A DNA stretch of 64,000 nt from Algiphilus aromaticivorans DG1253 (GCF_000733765.1 NZ_JPOG01000001.1:1364001-1428000); one strand, 5' to 3'. Positions 51,353 to 61,056 are shown, numbered from the stretch's first letter. The notes: a model not told the origin generated them from the letters alone. Translations and numbers: made by a program.

Positions 51353-51792
51353 GCGCGGCCCCCATTCCAGCACCCTCGGCGCGGCGCAAGCTCGCGCACG
51401 AGATGAACGTCGTGCCCTACATCGACGTCATGCTCGTGCTGCTGGTCATCTTCATGGTGACGGCGCCGCTGATGCAGCCCGGTATCGAGGTCAACCTTCC
51501 CGAAGTCGGCGGCGAGACCATGTCCGGTGAGGACAACGAGCCGGTCACGCTCTATGTCGACGCCGAGGGCCGCTATTTCCTCGACATCGGGGAAAACCAG
51601 GATCAGGCCCTAAGCCCCGACGAGATCGAGGGCCGCCTGGGGGCGGTGCTGCGCAACCAGCCGGAGCGCATGATTCTCGTGCGCGCCGATGCCTCCGTGG
51701 CCTATGAAGCCGTGGCTCGCGGTGGCGTGCTGCTGCAATCCGCCGGTGCCAAGCGCATCGGCTTCGTCACCGACCCGGATTCGCGTCGCTGA
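51349..51792 (+). CDS. tolR: Tol-Pal system protein TolR
   Basis: ExbD-like partner of TolQ; 147 residues. One N-terminal helix contains the proton-carrying Asp in VVPYIDVMLVLLVIFMV, and a periplasmic domain follows. Overlaps tolQ by ATGA and tolA by TGATG. Confidence 0.97.
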   Translation: MSAAPIPAPSARRKLAHEMNVVPYIDVMLVLLVIFMVTAPLMQPGIEVNLPEVGGETMSGEDNEPVTLYVDAEGRYFLDIGENQDQALSPDEIEGRLGAVLRNQPERMILVRADASVAYEAVARGGVLLQSAGAKRIGFVTDPDSRR

Positions 51793-52796
51793 TGCCGGAG
51801 CGGCGCTACGTTATTGCGGCCGTGCTGCTGCATCTGGCCGTGGCGCTGGGGGTGTTGCTGTCCAACGCCCTCGCGCCGCGACATGTGCAGAAGCCGCCGG
51901 TGATCGAGGCCGTCATGCTCGATCCCACCTTCAAGCAGCAACAGCAGCAGGCTGCCGAGGTCGAGCGGCAGCGCGAGGCCGAAGCCCAGCAGCAGGAGCG
52001 CGAGGCCGAGCAGCGCCGCCAGAAAGAGGCCGAGGCTGAAGCCCGCCGTCGCGCCGAAGCCGACCGCCGCCAACGCGAAGAGGAACAGCGGCAGCGCGAG
52101 CAGGAAAAGCAGGAGCGCCAGGAAGAGCAGCGCCGACAGGAGCAGGCCGAACGCGAGCGCCGCCAAGCCGAAGAGCGCGAGCGTCAGGCCGAGGCCGAAC
52201 GGAAGCGCAAGGCGGAGGAACAGCGCAAAGCCGAGGAAGAACGCGAGCGCAAAGCTGCGGAACAGCGTCGCAAGGAAGAAGAAGCGCGCAAGCAGCGCGA
52301 GGCCGAGGAACGCCGTAAGGCCGAAGAGGAGCGCAAACGCAAGGAAGCCGAAGAACGTCGCAAGGCCGAGGAAGAGCGCAAGCGCAAGGAGGCCGAGGAG
52401 CGTCGCAAGCGCGAGGAAGCCGAGCGCAAGCGTCAAGAGGAGGAAGAGCGGCGCCGGCAGGAAGCGGCCGAGCGCCGACGCGCCATGGAAGAGCAGATGC
52501 GCGCAGAAGAGCGGCAGCGTACGCTGAACCGTTGGGGTTCCGGGCTGCCGTCGCACATCGAGCGCTACTGGCGGCGCCCGCCGGGCCTCTCCAGCGACGG
52601 CTCGCTGGAAGCCAAATTGCGGCTGATCGTGCTGCCCAACGGGGAGGTGGCATCGGTGCAAGTCATCGAGAGTTCAGGCAATGCGTTGTTTGATCGTTCG
52701 GCGGAACGCGCCGTCGATGCCGCTTCGCCGCTACCGTTGCCGGAAGGCGAAACGCCCCCACGCGAAATGTCGATTTATTTCCAGGAACCGCGATGA
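51792..52796 (+). CDS. tolA: Tol-Pal system protein TolA
   Basis: Spans the periplasm from inner membrane to Pal. The 334 residues comprise a helix (about 5-27), a very long charged helical domain rich in Glu, Arg, Gln, Ala and Lys (about 48-245), and a C-terminal TonB-like domain (about 250-334: GLPSHIERYWRRPPG, LIVLPNGEVASVQV). The helical part includes two adjacent 15-residue copies of EAEERRKAEEERKRK (52299-52388). Overlaps tolR and tolB. Confidence 0.96.
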   Translation: MPERRYVIAAVLLHLAVALGVLLSNALAPRHVQKPPVIEAVMLDPTFKQQQQQAAEVERQREAEAQQQEREAEQRRQKEAEAEARRRAEADRRQREEEQRQREQEKQERQEEQRRQEQAERERRQAEERERQAEAERKRKAEEQRKAEEERERKAAEQRRKEEEARKQREAEERRKAEEERKRKEAEERRKAEEERKRKEAEERRKREEAERKRQEEEERRRQEAAERRRAMEEQMRAEERQRTLNRWGSGLPSHIERYWRRPPGLSSDGSLEAKLRLIVLPNGEVASVQVIESSGNALFDRSAERAVDAASPLPLPEGETPPREMSIYFQEPR

Positions 52797-54130
52797 CCGC
52801 TGTAGACCGCATGACCGACCGGCTTTCCTTCCGCGAGTGGCGCCTTGCCGGCCCGCTGCTGCTGGGCCTTCTCCTGCTTCTTGCCACTGCCAGCGCGCGC
52901 GCCGAGTTCGAGATCACCGTGCGCGGCGGCGAGGAGCGAGCCATCCCCATCGCCATCGTGCCATTCGCCGGTAACCAGGGCGGCCAGGTCGATATCGCCC
53001 GCGTCATTGCCGACAACTTCAATCGCAGCGGCCTCTTCGAGGCGCTGCCGCGCGGCGACATGCTGGAAAAGCCCAGCAAGCCCGACGATGTCAGCCTGCG
53101 CAACTGGCGCACGCTGGGTGTGGAGTACGTGGTCATCGGCGAGCTGCGCGCCAACAACGTCACGCGCTTTCATCTCATCGACGTCTTCAAGGGCGAGCGC
53201 ATCATGGCCTACGACATGCCTGCGCCGCGTCAGGAAGAGCGCCTGCGCTATACCGCGCACGACATCTCCGATCTTGTCTTCGAGGGCATCACGGGCAATG
53301 CCGGCGTCTTCAACACCCGCATCGCCTACATCACCTCAATCGGGGCAGGCGACGACCAGCGCTTCAGTCTCATGGTCTCGGACGCCGACGGCTACAACCC
53401 GCGCACCCTCGTGAAATCCGACGAGCCGATCATGTCCCCGGCCTGGTCGCCGGATGCGCGCAAGCTGGCCTATGTGGCCTATCGCGCCGGACGCTCCTCG
53501 GTGCGCACGATCGACGTCGCTAGCGGAAACGAGCGCGAGGTCGCGCGCGAAAAGGGCATCAACGGCTCGCCGGCCTGGTCGCCGGACGGCAAGAAACTGG
53601 CCGTGACACTGTCCTACGAGGACAATCCGGATATCTACGTCATCGACCTGAACTCCGGCAACAAGAACCGGCTGACCACGCACTGGGGCATCGACACCGA
53701 GGCCTCCTGGTCGCCCGACGGCAAGCAGATCGTCTTCACCTCGGATCGCGGTGGCTCACCACATATCTACCGCATGCGGTCAGACGGCCAGGGCGACCCC
53801 GAACGCCTGACTTTCGAAGGGCGCCAGAACCTGGCAGCCAGATACTCGCCCAAGGGCGAAGAACTGGTATTGGTACACGCGCCCGAAAATGGCGGCTATC
53901 AGATTGCGCTCTTCGACCTGAAGCGCGAATCGCTGCTGCCGCTGACCAATGGGCGCCTGGATGAAAGCCCCTCCTTCGCTCCCAATGGCCAGATGGTGAT
54001 CTACGCCACGCGCGGTGCGGGCGGCGCCGAGCTGGCCACGGTGACAACCGACGCGCGCGTCCGGCAGAATCTTAGACAGACGGCGAACGTGCGCGAACCG
54101 GCCTGGTCACCTTTTCTCGACCCGCGCTAG
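52793..54130 (+). CDS. tolB: Tol-Pal system protein TolB
   Basis: Periplasmic protein that binds Pal and TolA; 445 residues. Signal peptide ends near ASARAE; the N-terminal domain follows (about 40-165), then a six-bladed beta-propeller with repeated AWSPDARKLAYV, AWSPDGKKLAVT and SWSPDGKQIVFTSDR. Start overlaps tolA by ATGA; a second ATG at 52811 would also keep the signal peptide. Confidence 0.97.
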   Translation: MTAVDRMTDRLSFREWRLAGPLLLGLLLLLATASARAEFEITVRGGEERAIPIAIVPFAGNQGGQVDIARVIADNFNRSGLFEALPRGDMLEKPSKPDDVSLRNWRTLGVEYVVIGELRANNVTRFHLIDVFKGERIMAYDMPAPRQEERLRYTAHDISDLVFEGITGNAGVFNTRIAYITSIGAGDDQRFSLMVSDADGYNPRTLVKSDEPIMSPAWSPDARKLAYVAYRAGRSSVRTIDVASGNEREVAREKGINGSPAWSPDGKKLAVTLSYEDNPDIYVIDLNSGNKNRLTTHWGIDTEASWSPDGKQIVFTSDRGGSPHIYRMRSDGQGDPERLTFEGRQNLAARYSPKGEELVLVHAPENGGYQIALFDLKRESLLPLTNGRLDESPSFAPNGQMVIYATRGAGGAELATVTTDARVRQNLRQTANVREPAWSPFLDPR

Positions 54131-54198
54131 ACATTTGCCGGGTCCCAACCGCCTAGCCGCCGTACCCATACCTTCTCAACAACACACAGGGAACCGTC

Positions 54199-54744
54199 AT
54201 GAAAATCCGTTATTTGATGCTTTCGGCTTGCGCCGCCCTCCTGCTTTCGGCTTGCGCCAGCACCGGTGAGCGTTCGACCAGCGACGCCAGCAGCGCCGAT
54301 ACCTCCCAGACCAGCGAGCGCGATACCAGCGGCATGGGCGACGAGCGCCGTGGTTCGGCCGAGCCGCTGCCGATGTCCGAAGAAGAGAAGATGGCGCAGA
54401 AGAAGGCCGAGCTGGAACGCGAGAACACCGTCTACTTCGAGTTCGACAGCTCCGACCTCTCGCGTGAAGGGCGCAGCACCGTCGAGAAGCACGCCGATTT
54501 CCTGACCCGTAACCCGGATGTCCGCGTGCGCCTGGAAGGCCACACCGACGAGCGCGGAACGCGCGAGTACAACATCGGCCTCGGCGAGCGTCGTGCGCAG
54601 GCGGTTGCCCGCGTGCTGACCGCCCGCGGTGTGTCGAGCGATCAGTTCAGCGTGGTTAGCTATGGCGAAGAGCGCCCGGCGGTTTCCGGTTCCAATGAGG
54701 AAGCCTGGGCCAAGAACCGCCGCGTGGAGATCGTCTACCGATGA
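54199..54744 (+). CDS. pal: Peptidoglycan-associated lipoprotein Pal
   Basis: Outer-membrane lipoprotein anchoring the envelope to peptidoglycan; 181 residues. The lipobox is LLSAC with C19 as the likely lipidated residue; C11 also sits in an LSAC context. A Ser/Thr/Asp-rich linker leads to the OmpA domain (about 75-181) with YFEFDSSDLS, GHTDERGTREYN and NRRVEIVY. It starts 68 bases after tolB, the largest gap in the operon. Confidence 0.97.
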   Translation: MKIRYLMLSACAALLLSACASTGERSTSDASSADTSQTSERDTSGMGDERRGSAEPLPMSEEEKMAQKKAELERENTVYFEFDSSDLSREGRSTVEKHADFLTRNPDVRVRLEGHTDERGTREYNIGLGERRAQAVARVLTARGVSSDQFSVVSYGEERPAVSGSNEEAWAKNRRVEIVYR

Positions 54745-55574
54745 GTCTCCGCCGCGATATCGCAGCCCTGCGACATCGGACGTGGGCGCCCGCTGCCGCA
54801 ACGGCACTGGCGCTCGCGCTTTCCGGTTGCGCCGGCTTTGGCGGCCCGATCAATGAAGGCGATGAGATCAGCCCCGAGGAACGCCGGCTGCGCGACATCG
54901 AGTCGCAGCTGGAGCAGAACACGCGTCGCATCGACAACATCGGCGACGCGCAGCTCTCCGGCGGTCCGATGGCGCTGGCCGACGAGATGCGTGCCCTGCG
55001 CGGCGAAGTCGAGCGGTTGAGCAATACCGTCGAGCGCCTGCGTCAACGCAGTACGAGCCGGCTGGATGACATGGAGCGCCGTATTGCCGGGCTGGAAGGC
55101 GGCGAACGGCCGTCCGCCCGCAGCGGGGGTGATACACCTGATGTCACCACCGGCTCGCTGGGTGGCGGCAGCAGCCAGCCCGCCGAGCGCGACCCCAAGG
55201 AGGAGCAGGCCTACCTGAAAGCCTTCGATCTGCTCAAGCAGGGCAACTACTCCGACGCCATCCTCGGCTTCGAGAACGTTGTCAGCAACTGGCCCGACGG
55301 CCGTTATGCGGACACCGCACTCTATTGGGCCGGTGAGTCGCACTACGTGCAGCGCAACTACGAGAAGGCGCTCGACAAGTTCGATCGTCTGCTTGAGGAT
55401 CATCCGGGTTCTTCCCGTAAGCCGGATGCACTGCTGAAGGCGGGCTTTGCCCTGGAAGAGCTCGAACGCCCCGAGGATGCACGGAAGCGCTTCCAGGCGA
55501 TCGTCGACAATCACGGCGACTCCAGCGCGGCGAACCTCGCGAAGCAGCGACTGCAACGCCTGTCCCAACGTTGA
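54741..55574 (+). CDS. cpoB: Cell division coordinator CpoB (YbgF)
   Basis: Periplasmic protein linking Tol with peptidoglycan synthesis; 277 residues. A coiled coil (about 50-120: RRLRDIESQLEQNTRRID, GEVERLSNTVERLRQR) is followed by a linker and three TPR repeats (about 150-275: AYLKAFDLLKQGNYSDAI, YWAGESHYVQRNYEKAL). Unlike E. coli CpoB, the leader ends ALSGCAG with C30 in a good lipobox, so it may be a lipoprotein. Overlaps pal by ATGA. Confidence 0.93.
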   Translation: MSLRRDIAALRHRTWAPAAATALALALSGCAGFGGPINEGDEISPEERRLRDIESQLEQNTRRIDNIGDAQLSGGPMALADEMRALRGEVERLSNTVERLRQRSTSRLDDMERRIAGLEGGERPSARSGGDTPDVTTGSLGGGSSQPAERDPKEEQAYLKAFDLLKQGNYSDAILGFENVVSNWPDGRYADTALYWAGESHYVQRNYEKALDKFDRLLEDHPGSSRKPDALLKAGFALEELERPEDARKRFQAIVDNHGDSSAANLAKQRLQRLSQR

Positions 55575-56275
55575 GTGGCCTGCCGGACACCGAGGCGCTC
55601 GGTGCTGTGGGCGCGGCACCTGCCCGCAGTGGGCAGGCGCTTCTTCGCATCACGGAGATCTTCCGCTCGCTGCAGGGGGAAGGCCGACACACCGGCCTTC
55701 CCACCTGTTTCGTTCGCCTGACCGGCTGCCCGCTGCGTTGCAGCTACTGCGATACCGAGTACGCCTTCCACGGCGGTGAGCGCATGGCCATGGACGACGT
55801 GCTGCAGCACGTTGCCGACACCGGCGTTCGTCATGTCTGCGTTACCGGCGGCGAGCCGCTGGCGCAGAAGGAATGCAAGAAGCTGCTCGCGGCGCTGTGC
55901 GACGCCGGCTACCAGGTCTCCATCGAGACCAGCGGGGCCATCGATTTCCGTGACCTGGACCCGCGCGTGCTGCGCGTGGTGGATATCAAGACGCCGGCTT
56001 CCGGCGAGTCCGAGCGTCAGCTCTGGGAGGCTTTGGGCGAGCTGCGCGCCGAGGAGCAGGTGAAGTTCGTCATTGCCTCGCGCGCCGATTACGACTGGGC
56101 ACTGCAGGTGCTGCGCGAGCGGCTGGATGACTGTGCGGCCGAGGTTCTCTTCTCGCCGGCCGTGCCCGCGCTGAACCCGGCGCAGCTGGCGGACTGGGTG
56201 GTGGCCGACGCCCCGCCGGTGCGCTTCCAGGTACAGCTGCACAAGGTCCTGTGGGGCGATGTCGCAGGCCGCTGA
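55571..56275 (+). CDS. queE: 7-carboxy-7-deazaguanine synthase
   Basis: Radical SAM enzyme of queuosine and 7-deazaguanine synthesis; 234 residues. The cluster Cys are in [15 protein letters not shown] (CxxxCxxC), preceded by [13 protein letters not shown], with VTGGEPL as the SAM-binding GGE motif. It appears to start with TTG overlapping the cpoB stop (TTGA). It overlaps queC by 17 bases; the tol-pal-queE-queC order is conserved. Confidence 0.95.
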   Translation: MSGLPDTEALGAVGAAPARSGQALLRITEIFRSLQGEGRHTGLPTCFVRLTGCPLRCSYCDTEYAFHGGERMAMDDVLQHVADTGVRHVCVTGGEPLAQKECKKLLAALCDAGYQVSIETSGAIDFRDLDPRVLRVVDIKTPASGESERQLWEALGELRAEEQVKFVIASRADYDWALQVLRERLDDCAAEVLFSPAVPALNPAQLADWVVADAPPVRFQVQLHKVLWGDVAGR

Positions 56276-56972
56276 CGACCGGCCGCGCGCAGTCGTTCTG
56301 CTTTCCGGCGGACTGGATTCGGCCACCGTGCTGGCCATGGCCCGCGCCGACGGTTTCGACTGCCACTGCCTCGCCGTGCACTACGGCCAACGCCACAACG
56401 CCGAGCTGCGCGCCTCGCGCCAGCTGGCAGAAACGCATGGCGCGGCCAGCCACCGGGAAATCGACGTCTCCGATGTTGGCCGCTTCGGTGGTTCGGCACT
56501 CACCGATGCCGCCATCGACGTGCCCGAGGACGGCGGGCAAGGCATCCCGGTCACCTACGTGCCGGCGCGCAACACGCTGTTCCTTTCCATAGCACTGGGC
56601 TGGGCCGAGGTGCTGGAAGCCGAGGCCATCTACATCGGCGTCAACGCCGTCGACTTCTCCGGCTACCCGGACTGCCGGCCGGACTTCATCGAAGCCTTCC
56701 GCGCGCTCGCCAGGGTGGCAACCAAGGCCGGCGTCGAGGGCCGTCCGACCGATATCCGCGCCCCGCTTATCGACCTGCCCAAGGCCGAAATCATCCGCCG
56801 TGGCAGCGCGCTTGGTGTGGATTACAGCCAGACCGTCTCCTGCTACCAGGCCGACGACGACGGCCGCGCCTGTGGCGCCTGCGACGCCTGCCGCCTGCGC
56901 CGCGAAGGCTTCGAGGTTGCCGGTGTGCCGGACCCGACGCGCTATCAAGGCCATCCCCAGGCGCACGCCTGA
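56259..56972 (+). CDS. queC: 7-cyano-7-deazaguanine synthase
   Basis: ATP-dependent enzyme converting carboxydeazaguanine to preQ0; 237 residues. PP-loop [23 protein letters not shown] and the zinc Cys cluster SCYQ...[10 protein letters not shown] are present. The ATG lies inside the end of queE, suggesting coupled translation. QueD and QueF are not in the window. Confidence 0.96.
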   Translation: MSQAADDRPRAVVLLSGGLDSATVLAMARADGFDCHCLAVHYGQRHNAELRASRQLAETHGAASHREIDVSDVGRFGGSALTDAAIDVPEDGGQGIPVTYVPARNTLFLSIALGWAEVLEAEAIYIGVNAVDFSGYPDCRPDFIEAFRALARVATKAGVEGRPTDIRAPLIDLPKAEIIRRGSALGVDYSQTVSCYQADDDGRACGACDACRLRREGFEVAGVPDPTRYQGHPQAHA

Positions 56973-57147
56973 GAGCGCAGTTTCCTCTCCTCAGTCCTCG
57001 GAGGAGAAAGGCGTTCAGACCCGCTCTTTGCAATTCATGGATTGAGGGCTTGTCGCGAGAAACCCGGCGTTTCGGCACAGGCTTTGCTACCTGATGTGCT
57101 GTCACTGATGCCATCGGCATAATGCAGGGACACAAAGGGAGACACGC

Positions 57148-60100
57148 ATGCAGATCCGCAAGCTGCTGGTAGCCAACCGTTCCGAGATCGCGATCCGCGT
57201 CATGCGTGCCGCGGCGGAGCTGGGCATCCGTACCGTCGCCATTTATGCGCGCGAGGACCGCTTCTCGCTGCACCGCTTCAAGGCGGACGAAAGCTACGTG
57301 GTGGGCGAGGGCGACAAGCCCATCGCCGCGTACCAGAACATCGACGACATCCTGCGCATCGCGCGCCAATGCGGCGCCGATGCCATCCATCCGGGCTACG
57401 GCTTCCTCTCCGAGAGCCCCGAATTCGCCGATGCCTGCGCCGAAGCCGGCATTGCCTTCATCGGCCCCAGCGCCAACGTCATGCGCACGCTGGGCAACAA
57501 GATCGCCGCGCGCAACGCCGCAGAGGCAGCCGGTGTACCGGTGATGCCGGCCAGCGCCGCGCTGCCCGATGACATGGCGCAGGTGCGCGAGATCGCCGAG
57601 GGCATCGGCTACCCGCTGATGCTCAAGGCCAGCTGGGGCGGCGGCGGCCGCGGCATGCGCATCGTCGAAAGCAGCGACGATCTGGAATCCACCGTGCCGG
57701 TGGCCAAGCGCGAGGCGCAATCCGCCTTCGGTAACGGCGAGGTCTACTTCGAGAAGCTCGTCCAGCGCGCGCGCCACATCGAGGTGCAGCTGCTCGGCGA
57801 CCAGTACGGCAATCTGGTGCATCTCTACGAGCGTGACTGCTCCGTGCAGCGACGCAACCAGAAGGTGGTCGAGCGCGCGCCGGCAGCCTTCCTGACCGAG
57901 GACCAGCGCGAGCAGCTTTGCGCGGCCGCGCTCAAGCTGGGCAGGGCGGTGGGCTACACCCATGCCGGCACCGTCGAATTCCTGATGGATGCCGACACCG
58001 ACGCCTTCTACTTCATCGAGGTCAATCCGCGCGTCCAGGTCGAGCACACCGTGACCGAGGAAATCACGGGCATTGACATCGTCAAGGCGCAGATCCGCAT
58101 CACCGAGGGCCAGCGCATCGGCGACGGAATCTGTGGCGTGCCGGAACAGGCGCAGATCACTCACGACGGCTTCGCGCTGCAGTGCCGCGTCACCACCGAG
58201 GATCCGGAGAACGATTTCCGCCCGGACTACGGGCGGCTGGCCGTCTACCGCAGCGCCTCCGGTTTCGGCGTGCGCTTGGACGGCGGCACGGCCTATTCCG
58301 GCGCGGTCATCACGCCCTTCTACGACTCGCTGCTGGTCAAGGTCACCACCTGGGCGCCGACCAACGAAGAGACGGTGCAGCGCATGGACCGCGCGCTGCG
58401 CGAGTTCCGCATCCGCGGGCTGGCCTGCAATCTCCAGTTCCTGGAGAACGTCATCAACCACCCGACTTTCCAGAGCGGCGAAGCCACCACACGTTTCATC
58501 GATCAGACGCCGGAGCTGTTCCAGTTCACCAAGCGCCGCGATCGCGCCACCAAGCTGCTCGACTTCATCGGTGAGGTCACCGTCAACGGCAACCCGGAGA
58601 TGAAGGGCAGAGCGCCGCTGGGCGAACGCCCGCCAGCGCCGATCCTGCCGCGCACGGATCTGTCCGTGCCGCCGACGCCCGGTACGCGCGAGCGCCTGCA
58701 GCAGCTAGGCCCGGAGGGCTTCGCGAAATGGATGCTGGAGCAGCCACAGGTGCTGCTCACCGACACCACGATGCGCGACGCCCACCAGTCGCTCTTCGCC
58801 ACGCGCATGCGCAGCCAGGACATGCGCGTCATCGCGCCCTACTACGCGCGCATGTTGCCGCAGATGTTTTCCATGGAGTGCTGGGGCGGGGCGACCTTCG
58901 ACGTCGCCATGCGCTTCCTGCGCGAAGATCCTTGGCAGCGCCTGCGCGAACTGCGCTGGGCCATGCCGAACGTGCTGCTGCAGATGCTGCTGCGCGCTTC
59001 CAACGCGGTCGGCTACACCAACTACCCGGACAACGTGGTCAAGCACTTCGTGCAGCAAGCCGCGGACAATGGCATCGACTTGTTCCGCGTCTTCGACGCG
59101 CTCAACAGCGTCGACAACATGCGCGTCGCCATCGACGCCGTGCGCGAGACCGGCATGCTCTGCGAAGCGGCCATCTGCTACACGGGCGATATCTTTGATT
59201 CGTCGCGGCCCAAGTACAACCTCGACTACTACCTGCGCCTGGCCAGGGAAATGGGAGCCGCCGGTGCGCACGTGCTGGGCATCAAGGACATGGCCGGCGT
59301 CTGCAAGCCCGAGGCCGCGCGCACGCTGGTCAAGGCGCTGAAGGACACCGTCGGTCTGCCCATCCATTTCCACACGCACGACACCAGCGGCATCAGCGCC
59401 GCCAGCGTGCTGGCAGCCGTCGAGGCCGGCGCCGACGCCGTCGACGGCGCCATGGACGCCATGAGCGGGCTCACCTCGCAGCCCAACCTCGGCGCCATCG
59501 CCGCGGCCCTGCGCGGCGGCCCGCGCGACCCGGGCGTCGACCCCGAGGCCATGCGTGCGATCTCACAGTACTGGGAAGGCGCGCGCCGCTACTACGGCGC
59601 CTTCGAGCCGGACATCCGTTCCGGCACCGCCGACGTCTACCGCCACGAGATGCCCGGCGGGCAGTACACCAATCTGCGCGAGCAGGCGCGCGGCCTCGGC
59701 CTGGAATCGCGCTGGCCGGAAGTCGCGCAGGCCTATGCCGACGTCAACCAGCTCTTCGGCGACATCGTCAAGGTCACACCCACCTCCAAGGTAGTCGGCG
59801 ACATGGCGCTGTTCATGATCGCCAACAACCTCACGCCCGAGGACGTGCTGGACCCGGAGCGCGACATCGCCTTCCCGGAATCGGTGGTCTCGCTGATGCG
59901 TGGCGAGCTGGGCTTCCCCGCGGACGGCTTCCCGGAAGCCATCCAGAAGAAGGTGCTGGGCGACGAGAAGCCGCTCACCGAACGTCCGGGCGCGGTGCTG
60001 CCGCCCACCGACCTCGACGCCGAGCGCAAGAAGCTGGCCGAGCAGCTGGAGCAGGAGGAAGTCGACGAAACCGACCTGGCCTCGCATCTGATGTACCCCA

Positions 60101-60594
60101 AGGTCTTCGCCGACTACGCCGCCCAGCGCAAGACGTACGGTGACGTCTCCGTGCTGCCCACCACGGTCTTCTTCGAAGGCATGCAGGAGAACGAGGAAAC
60201 CGCCGTCGACCTGGAGCCCGGCAAGACCCTGGTCATTCGGCTATTGGGCCGGGCCGAGGCGGCCGAGCAGGGCGTGGTCAAGCTCTTCTTCGAGCTCAAC
60301 GGCCAGCCCCGCACCGCGCGCATCAAGATGGAAGGCGCCGAAGCCGCCGACGAAGCCCGCGTCGCCGAGCCCGGCAACCCGGCGCACGTCGGTGCTCCCA
60401 TGCCCGGCATGATTGCCTCGGTCAGCGTCGAAGTACGCAAGAAGGTACGCAAGGGCGATTCGCTGCTCTCCATCGAGGCGATGAAGATGGAAACCCAGAT
60501 CCGTGCCGAACGCGAAGGCACCATCAAGGAAGTCATCGCCCAGTCCGGCCGCACCGTCAACGCCCAGGACCTGCTTCTGGTCTACGAAGACTGA
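57148..60594 (+). CDS. pyc: Pyruvate carboxylase, single-chain
   Basis: Biotin enzyme that makes oxaloacetate from pyruvate, refilling the TCA cycle. The 1148 residues hold all domains in one chain: biotin carboxylase (1-~455: GYGFLSESPEFA, KASWGGGGRGMR, EVNPRVQVEHTVTEE), carboxyltransferase (about 530-830: TDTTMRDAHQSLFATRMR from D539), the pyruvate-carboxylase allosteric/PC domain, and the C-terminal biotinyl domain with K1113 in EAMKMETQ. GGGAG precedes the ATG. A CATAAT -10-like box lies at 57118-57123 in the 175-base gap after queC. Confidence 0.96.
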   Translation: MQIRKLLVANRSEIAIRVMRAAAELGIRTVAIYAREDRFSLHRFKADESYVVGEGDKPIAAYQNIDDILRIARQCGADAIHPGYGFLSESPEFADACAEAGIAFIGPSANVMRTLGNKIAARNAAEAAGVPVMPASAALPDDMAQVREIAEGIGYPLMLKASWGGGGRGMRIVESSDDLESTVPVAKREAQSAFGNGEVYFEKLVQRARHIEVQLLGDQYGNLVHLYERDCSVQRRNQKVVERAPAAFLTEDQREQLCAAALKLGRAVGYTHAGTVEFLMDADTDAFYFIEVNPRVQVEHTVTEEITGIDIVKAQIRITEGQRIGDGICGVPEQAQITHDGFALQCRVTTEDPENDFRPDYGRLAVYRSASGFGVRLDGGTAYSGAVITPFYDSLLVKVTTWAPTNEETVQRMDRALREFRIRGLACNLQFLENVINHPTFQSGEATTRFIDQTPELFQFTKRRDRATKLLDFIGEVTVNGNPEMKGRAPLGERPPAPILPRTDLSVPPTPGTRERLQQLGPEGFAKWMLEQPQVLLTDTTMRDAHQSLFATRMRSQDMRVIAPYYARMLPQMFSMECWGGATFDVAMRFLREDPWQRLRELRWAMPNVLLQMLLRASNAVGYTNYPDNVVKHFVQQAADNGIDLFRVFDALNSVDNMRVAIDAVRETGMLCEAAICYTGDIFDSSRPKYNLDYYLRLAREMGAAGAHVLGIKDMAGVCKPEAARTLVKALKDTVGLPIHFHTHDTSGISAASVLAAVEAGADAVDGAMDAMSGLTSQPNLGAIAAALRGGPRDPGVDPEAMRAISQYWEGARRYYGAFEPDIRSGTADVYRHEMPGGQYTNLREQARGLGLESRWPEVAQAYADVNQLFGDIVKVTPTSKVVGDMALFMIANNLTPEDVLDPERDIAFPESVVSLMRGELGFPADGFPEAIQKKVLGDEKPLTERPGAVLPPTDLDAERKKLAEQLEQEEVDETDLASHLMYPKVFADYAAQRKTYGDVSVLPTTVFFEGMQENEETAVDLEPGKTLVIRLLGRAEAAEQGVVKLFFELNGQPRTARIKMEGAEAADEARVAEPGNPAHVGAPMPGMIASVSVEVRKKVRKGDSLLSIEAMKMETQIRAEREGTIKEVIAQSGRTVNAQDLLLVYED

Positions 60595-60630
60595 GTCAGC
60601 ATCGTTTCCCCTGCACCCCACACCCCACTT

Positions 60631-60656
60631 CCCCTCTCCCGCTAGCGGGAGAGGGG
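60631..60656. repeat. 26-bp perfect palindrome (REP-like)
   Basis: CCCCTCTCCCGCT is followed directly by its reverse complement AGCGGGAGAGGGG, then by TTAGGGGAGAGGG. Elements with the CTCTCCCGC..GCGGGAGAG core are common interspersed repeats in proteobacteria. It begins 36 bases after the pyc stop and could end or protect the transcript, though it lacks a T-tract. Confidence 0.7.
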
Positions 60657-60739
60657 TTAGGGGAGAGGGCCCAGGAGAAGGGAAACCGCCGGGGCAAAAG
60701 CACCCGCAGCAGATCCGCACGGCCCCCACGGCCGTACTC

Positions 60740-60759
60740 ACTATGATGTAATACATAGT
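60740..60759. promoter_or_regulatory. Candidate operator of the toxin-antitoxin operon
   Basis: ACTATG (60740-60745) and CATAGT (60754-60759) are inverted arms enclosing ATGTA-A-TACAT (60746-60756), itself a palindrome. TATGAT (60742-60747) could be the -10. It lies 24 bases before the antitoxin ATG, where ribbon-helix-helix antitoxins usually bind to repress their own operon. Confidence 0.55.
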
Positions 60760-60783
60760 AGTCGCGCTTCAGGAGCCCAGCCG

Positions 60784-61056
60784 ATGGCAGTAACAACCGT
60801 CCGTTTGCGGCCGGAAATCGAAAAAAGCCTGGCGGATACCGCTGTCCAGCTCAAACGAAGCAAGGGCTGGATCATCAACCAAGCGCTCTCCGAGTATCTG
60901 GCGCAACATCAGCAGGAGCAGCAGCGCTGGCAAGAGACGCTCGCTGCCGTTGAATCCGCGGCCAATGGCAAGGTGATTGCCGGAGAGAAGGTGCACGACT
61001 GGCTGCAAAGCTGGGGCCGCGATGACGAGCTGCCGCCACCAGAAAGCGGGAAGTGA
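60784..61056 (+). CDS. Ribbon-helix-helix antitoxin
   Basis: A 90-residue protein. The N-terminal RHH DNA-binding fold is seen in TTVRLRPEIEKSLADTA and KRSKGWIINQALSEYLAQ, like CopG/ParD-type antitoxins. The C-terminal half, Gln/Glu-rich then acidic, should bind the toxin. AGGAG precedes the ATG by nine bases. Its stop overlaps the toxin start as GTGA, the usual antitoxin-first order. Confidence 0.88.
   Translation: MAVTTVRLRPEIEKSLADTAVQLKRSKGWIINQALSEYLAQHQQEQQRWQETLAAVESAANGKVIAGEKVHDWLQSWGRDDELPPPESGK

Noticed and set aside
52299-52409. Regular repeats in tolA as a CRISPR-like array
   Set aside because: The repeats are in frame, without unique spacers, and encode the expected TolA charged helix.
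56791-58461. 556-codon open frame on the minus strand
   Set aside because: Antisense to queC and pyc, with composition typical of a shadow frame and no motif.
60631-60656. Palindrome after pyc as an intrinsic terminator
   Set aside because: The stem is perfect but no T-tract follows, and the flanking GGGGAGAGGG fits an interspersed repeat better.
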